Shown here: in pieces, positions 59,926-64,000 of the stretch
Position numbering within the stretch: position 1 is the stretch's first letter
How the letters are laid out: each line of letters begins with the position of its first letter
Assembly: GCF_033568475.1 (NCBI RefSeq)
Contig: NC_133123.1
Coordinates: forward strand, 151,481,753-151,545,752
Reading direction: 5' to 3'
DNA length: 64,000 nt
Source: Henckelia pumila
Taxonomy: Eukaryota > Streptophyta > Magnoliopsida > Lamiales > Gesneriaceae
The notes under the pieces: model-generated
Database searches by the model: none
Told to the model about the DNA's origin: nothing
The model's input: only the letters and a program-made list of their open reading frames with translations
Made by a program: the position numbers and the translations under genes

Positions 59926-61363
59926 TTAATCATTATTATTTCTTGAATTATCAAATGTGGAATCGGATTCAAAATCTGATTCACTTGATTCATCAAGATA
60001 ATAAATATTTTCATCGTCGGATGAAAATTCAATTGTTTCTACGGAATAGAATCCAATAGTATATATTTCTTCAAGAAATTTAATTTTATTTTTCTTTTCA
60101 TTTCGTTTTGGACATTCATTCGCATAATGTCCTTCTTCGTTGCACAACCAACATGTGCAATTCTTTTCTTTACCCTTTGGGCAAGGTGGTTTTTTGTTAT
60201 CAAACTTTTTATAAAATTTTCTTTTATAAGGTTTTTCTGAAGAAATTCTTTTTAAATTTCTTTTTCTTATAGGGAATAAATTTTTTATTAAAAGATTTAT
60301 AAGGTTTATTAAATTTATTCTGTTTCTGTCGTTTTAAATATTTGTGTGACATGTTTATTTTGCAACCGTATTCTTTTACTGTGAATTTCATTTTGTCACA
60401 ACAAAGTTTATTGTTTTGTTTGTAGGATTTAGAGATTCTTTTATTTAGTATTACTTCATGACATTTCTTTGTTATTATGTCTTTGATGAATTTAATAGCT
60501 CCTCCTAAAGTTTTAGCATAAGGACTAGTTAAGAATTCATCTTTACTATGTATTGGTATATTAGGTATCTTATTAAAGATACTTAGTTTATAATGTTCAT
60601 TTTTATCAGCATCTATTAATTGATAATAGTTTGTTTCATAATCACAAATAAATTCTTCTAAGTAACATAAATTGCATAATTTAATATTATCTAATATAAA
60701 GATTGCTCTATTTTGTTCTATATTTTTAGCTACCAAATTAGCATCATTATTAGAAACTCCTAAAAATTCTTGGTACAAGGCATCAACAAATAGTTCGAAA
60801 TATCGATGTCTTGTCATTCCTTGTGGTAGATTAGTAATTACTAGGTTTTCAGCCCAAGTTCTTACTGCTCCTACCAGTGTCATTTTTATCATCCCATGAG
60901 TTAAAACTTGAATATTCTCACTTTTGTCTAATAATGGTGTTAATTGAATTTGTACTGATAGTTCATTTGCCCAATGATCTATCTTTGATTTTCTTTCTTT
61001 GGTTGTTGAACAACCTAAATCTAAGATATTTTGTTTCACAAATCCTGATGTTTTTTATTCTCTAAGAATATCTCTAACATCTTTATAAGATCCAGAGTAT
61101 TGGTCTCTGTTATATTTAAATTCTTCACCATCTCTTCCACCACTACCTTCTACATTCGTTCGTAGATTTAATCGTGGTCTAGAATCATTTTCAGATTCTG
61201 ATTCTGAAATATCCATATCTCTGTATTGTTCTGAGTCCTGGTGTGAATGATATAATTCTTCTGTATTTACTCCTATTTGTTCAAAATCAGATGAGTCGGT
61301 TTCACTAAACATCTCCATACTTATGTTTGTCATAACTAAGAGGATTTCTATACCATGATTCAA
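59926..61363 (-). pseudogene. Pararetroviral coat protein, broken
   Basis: Three pieces are visible. 61363-61055 is an acidic, serine-rich N-terminal part ending at an in-frame TAA. 61039-60224 is the core in the same frame, with YLEEFICDYE and a lysine-rich end. 60147-59926 lies in another frame and holds a CCHC knuckle CWLCNEEGHYANEC (CX2CX4HX4C) followed by an acidic serine tail. In this virus family the coat protein (or gag equivalent) has an acidic head, basic arm, zinc knuckle and acidic tail, which is what is seen. One nonsense codon and at least one frameshift separate the parts. Confidence 0.85.
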
Positions 61364-61598
61364 TTTTGAATGGTGGTTCTTCTTCCATTTTTCTTTTCCC
61401 TTTATCTATTGGAAGAACTTCCTTAAGATAGTTTAATATTTCATTACTATATCTTTCTTGTTCAATTATTAATCTAGTCGTTGCTAAATCAATATATTCT
61501 TTGAAATTCTTCTCTAATTATTGTATTGATAGATTGATCTTATTAATATTATTTTCTAAATCTCCTAGATCTTTTTCTAATTTTATTAAGGACGCCAT
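61305..61598 (-). pseudogene. Virion-associated-protein-like ORF with internal stop
   Basis: A 98-codon frame starting MASLIKLEKDLGDLENN overlaps the end of the movement protein by a few bases and the start of the coat frame by about 60. It carries one in-frame TAA at 61520-61518. The leucine/isoleucine heptads suggest a coiled coil. Size and position match the virion-associated protein of caulimoviruses. The assignment is by position and coiled coil only. Confidence 0.6.
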
Positions 61599-62545
61599 TG
61601 CGATGAGGTTGACTCATTAACAATAGCTTGTTTAATTTTAAGAATATTTTGATTCATGGTTCCAATCTTATCAAGAAAATCTTCATCATTTCTAGCAAAT
61701 GATAATGATCTTCTTGGTACAGACTGTTTTGTGATTTGGAGGTCATCTGAACTCCATATTTTATAGGGATTTATTTCTTCAATAAATGCTTTTCGAGGGT
61801 ATTCAATTCTTGTAATATTTTCAAACATTCTTTCAACAGAAATAGTTGGTTTTGTTAAAATTATTCCTGTTTGAGAATTATTACTTATTGCTAAACCGAC
61901 AACATAGTTTATATTGATCGGATGGTTTTCTGTTAACATAAGATTATTTCTATAAAAGTAATAATCTAATGTTAAAACGTCATTTATGTTTTTATCAAAA
62001 AAAGATATATTGTATTGTGGATAAATACAAAATTTCATCTTTTTGTAACATAAATTTCCTTTAATTTTTCCAAGGATAGAATCCTCGAAATTACGTATTC
62101 TTTTGTCACGAACTGTTATTTCAATTGGTGTATCTATTCCTTCTCGATAGTGAGCTGATATTATTATTTCAATTCCTCCGATATGAACATATTTCAGTTC
62201 AGATCGTTCTTTTTCACTGGCTTTTGCCATGATGATATTAATATTTTGAGTTGTTAATAACTTCAGAGTATTAGACCTTGATTCGTTATTTATTTTACAA
62301 GATCATTCTTTTGTACGAATCAAATAATAAATTAAATTTTTTTTGAGATTAATAAAATTTGAAATCTTACTTAGTATTCCTGGTTGGTCTATTAGATTTG
62401 TTTTTGAATTAGAAAACCTTGTTTTCTGTATTTCAGCAAACTTACTTTGATTGAATATAATATTCAAATTATACTCTTGGTTTTCTTCAGATTCTTCAGA
62501 TTCATCGACCAGGTTGTTTTGATTTGGAATTGTTACTTCTGTCAT
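61586..62545 (-). pseudogene. Pararetroviral movement protein, frameshifted
   Basis: The N-terminal part (62545-62303) starts MTEVTIPNQNN and the C-terminal part (open before 62230, to 61586) contains LKYVHIGGIEI, GKIKGNLCYKKMKF and a DxR-like region. These features are found in the 30K-type movement proteins of caulimovirids, which open plasmodesmata. The two parts are in different frames, the switch lying about 62300-62345. The start follows the previous stop codon by one base, as in compact viral genomes. Confidence 0.82.
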
Positions 62546-62546
62546 T

Positions 62547-62840
62547 TTAACAGATGATAGAACTTCTTAATTTTCTTAAGGCTATTAAAAGCCTTTTTGT
62601 TGAATCTATCTGTTCTAATAAATTCTGAAAATCTTCGAAACTATCAATTGAAGATTGACAATTTTTAAGATGTTTCAAATTGTTTTCACAATTTTCTATA
62701 TCAAAATTTATATTTTGAGAATATAAATTAAAGATATTCATTTTTGTATTTTCATACATTTTCCATTTAGTAAAAATTGTTACTTTTATTATTTTGTTTT
62801 TGTTGATCGGATTTCGATAAAAAAGTTTGTTCTTATTCAT
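62547..62840 (-). CDS. Small pararetroviral ORF, ORF VII-like by position
   Basis: 97 codons between the primer site and the movement protein, open throughout. It is rich in asparagine, lysine and isoleucine, with a possible coiled coil (ENCENNLKHLKNCQSS). In caulimoviruses a small non-essential ORF of similar length (ORF VII) occupies this place. I recognise no domain. Confidence 0.5.
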   Translation of the reverse strand: MNKNKLFYRNPINKNKIIKVTIFTKWKMYENTKMNIFNLYSQNINFDIENCENNLKHLKNCQSSIDSFEDFQNLLEQIDSTKRLLIALRKLRSSIIC

Positions 62841-63074
62841 AACATATTGTTATGTCTTCAATTTCATCGTTTTCAGAAATTTGAATTATCATTTTCCAGT
62901 TGCTTGAAAAATGTTCTTTTTTATGATTTTTGAAATAAAAGGTTTGGAGATCTTTTATTTTATTTCATAATTGATCTATTTGACGTAAATATTTTAGTAA
63001 GATTATTTTATCAAATAAATTTTTAATCTCAATATCTAAAGTTAATCCAGGCATTAATAATCTGCTTTATTTAA

Positions 63075-63086
63075 GCTCTGATACCA
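63075..63086 (-). other. Pararetroviral tRNA-Met primer site
   Basis: The minus strand reads TGGTATCAGAGC, followed by TTAAATAAAGC. In caulimovirids this site marks position 1 of the circular genome, where minus-strand DNA synthesis begins. Confidence 0.85.
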
Positions 63087-63166
63087 GGTTGCGAAATTCT
63101 TCAAATTCTTATGAATTTTCTTATTCATGGATTTACAGATCTGATTCATGGATTTATAGATCTGAT

Positions 63167-63415
63167 TCATTTATAACAGATAAATGTTTTCATATTAGTT
63201 TGGTTCCATTCATGGGCTATTAATACAAATTTTAGTTGATAAATTGATTCAAATATGGTTAAATCAGAAGTATTTAAACGATATTCACGAAATGTATCAT
63301 ATTCATGATCATCTTCTATTTCGAACCAGTTTTTTATTATTAATCTTCCATTTCTTATAAAGGATGATGACGTGATTAATGTATTTTGACTATTTCTTTG
63401 AATTAAGGGCTGCAA
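63167..63415 (-). CDS. Leader ORF of unknown function
   Basis: 82 codons lying in the long leader between the presumed transcription start and the primer site. The composition looks protein-like (NGRLIIKNWFEIEDDHEYD) rather than random AT, but I recognise no family. It could be a viral ORF or a chance upstream ORF. Confidence 0.35.
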   Translation of the reverse strand: MQPLIQRNSQNTLITSSSFIRNGRLIIKNWFEIEDDHEYDTFREYRLNTSDLTIFESIYQLKFVLIAHEWNQTNMKTFICYK

Positions 63416-63719
63416 AAGGTTTAGGAAGGTTACCTTGTTTGAATGAATCTTGGTTTTGAGCAGAGGCCAAATCTTTGCTTTCCCTTAACGATCACTTGAT
63501 CAACTGGTACTTGCTTTATGGATCTCCAGGTTTACTCTTAACCATGAATATTCAATGATTGGTTTCCAACCTTATCCTTCTTACGCCCTGCTTGTTTAGT
63601 TATTAGCCATAAGGCTTATTTTGTTTCTATTTTATGTTTCTTAGTTTCTGATAGTTTTCATACGCCTTGTATGAACCAGATTGTAAGAAACTTTAAGAAG
63701 AGAGAGATACTCAAACTTC

Positions 63720-63760
63720 ACTTTCTCTTTTACAGCACAAAATATCTCCTTTTATAGGCG
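63720..63760 (-). promoter_or_regulatory. Pararetroviral full-length RNA promoter
   Basis: The minus-strand TATA box TATAAAAG (63756-63749) lies downstream of the preceding ORF stop and about 670 bases before the primer site. That is the arrangement of the 35S-type promoter and leader in caulimoviruses. I see no clear as-1 element. The expected transcription start is about 63720. Confidence 0.6.
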
Positions 63761-63892
63761 TGGAGAAACGCATACATAATTAAAAATAAAAGAAAAGAGG
63801 GGGACCACCCGACACTACATAATAGAAACAGCTCATTTTACATCTGAGTGGATGCCTTTAACATGTGGTGTGGTCCACGATTTCATTTGTTT

Positions 63893-64000
63893 TTACATTG
63901 TGTCACTCTCTGAATCACTGGTGCATTCGGACCATTTCTTTATTGGTTTGTCTTCTTTGACAGCTGGTTTGTCCTCTTTGACATCTGCTTCTTCTGTCTG
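63893..64000 (-). CDS. C-terminal end of the ORF before the viral promoter (transactivator-like), partial
   Basis: 35 codons open to the window edge, ending TAA at 63895-63893. The reading is highly charged with a repeated VKEDKP and ends in an acidic serine run. Its place just upstream of the promoter is that of ORF VI (inclusion body/translation transactivator) in caulimoviruses. The assignment is by position only. Confidence 0.45.
   Translation of the reverse strand, partial: QTEEADVKEDKPAVKEDKPIKKWSECTSDSESDTM

Larger units (their letters stand above)
59890..64000 (-). mobile_element. Endogenous caulimovirid (pararetrovirus) copy, partial
   Basis: On the minus strand the order is the end of an ORF before the promoter, promoter, leader, tRNA-Met primer site, small ORF, movement protein, virion-associated-like ORF and coat protein. 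This is the gene order of caulimovirus-type genomes around their circular origin. The copy stops just after the coat protein; no protease, reverse transcriptase or RNase H follows. Stops and frameshifts break several genes, so it is an old, inactive integration. The right end lies outside the window, so more may follow. The genus cannot be fixed without the reverse transcriptase. Confidence 0.85.

Noticed and set aside
59890-64000. Reading this block as a Ty1 or Ty3 LTR retrotransposon because of the tRNA-Met primer site
   Set aside because: Movement-protein-like and separate coat-like ORFs and the charged ORF end before the promoter fit a caulimovirid. No LTR border is seen beside the primer site.

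Overview
This is nuclear DNA of a flowering plant. The evidence is intron-bearing genes with GT-AG junctions, a plastid-targeted acyltransferase, CC-NB-ARC-LRR resistance genes, Ty3/gypsy chromoviruses with chromodomains, AT-rich spacers and an integrated pararetrovirus. The resistance proteins look like the R1/late-blight-homolog group that is common in asterids, so an asterid eudicot is my guess. I cannot name a species.

Layout. At the left edge (1-2322) is the LTR and leader of a gypsy element running off the window on the minus strand. A nearly deleted NLR relic with a MITE inside it follows (2365-2840), then a complete five-exon DHHC palmitoyltransferase gene on the minus strand (3128-5621). 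NLR1 (7130-9841, +) is intact and is followed by a broken-off piece of the acyltransferase gene that lies intact 47 kb away. Positions 10.2-23.3 kb are a spacer carrying a solo LTR (target duplication AGGTG), a full-length gypsy element A (ATTAA) with two nonsense codons, and at least two MITEs. NLR2 (23330-26050, +) is intact. Positions 26.4-48.2 kb are almost gene-free and built by nesting. Two Helitron-like elements sit in inverted orientation, and the second contains a tRNA-derived SINE whose own target duplication was hit by gypsy element B (TATTT). Element B has an uninterrupted 1495-residue polyprotein. Positions 48.2-51.7 kb hold at least three NLR pseudogene pieces. NLR4 (53089-55671, +) is intact and converges on the seven-exon plastid LPAT gene (56329-59676, -). 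From about 59.9 kb to the right edge is an endogenous caulimovirid copy on the minus strand. It shows the end of a transactivator-like ORF, promoter, leader, tRNA-Met primer site, an ORF VII-like ORF, movement protein, virion-associated-like ORF and coat protein, and it is broken by frameshifts and stops. The reverse transcriptase gene is absent.

How it fits together. The window is an NLR tandem cluster lying between two single-copy-looking genes, the palmitoyltransferase and LPAT. Duplicated units include promoter DNA (NLR2 and NLR3 share about 2 kb upstream) and, in one case, a piece of the neighbouring LPAT gene. The cluster was then expanded by nested insertions. I found no tRNA, rRNA or CRISPR locus. 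The most unusual structures are the nested insertions with intact target duplications, the intact gypsy B whose 5' LTR has lost its TATA box, the LPAT fragment behind NLR1, and the pararetrovirus copy ending just upstream of the LPAT start codon.
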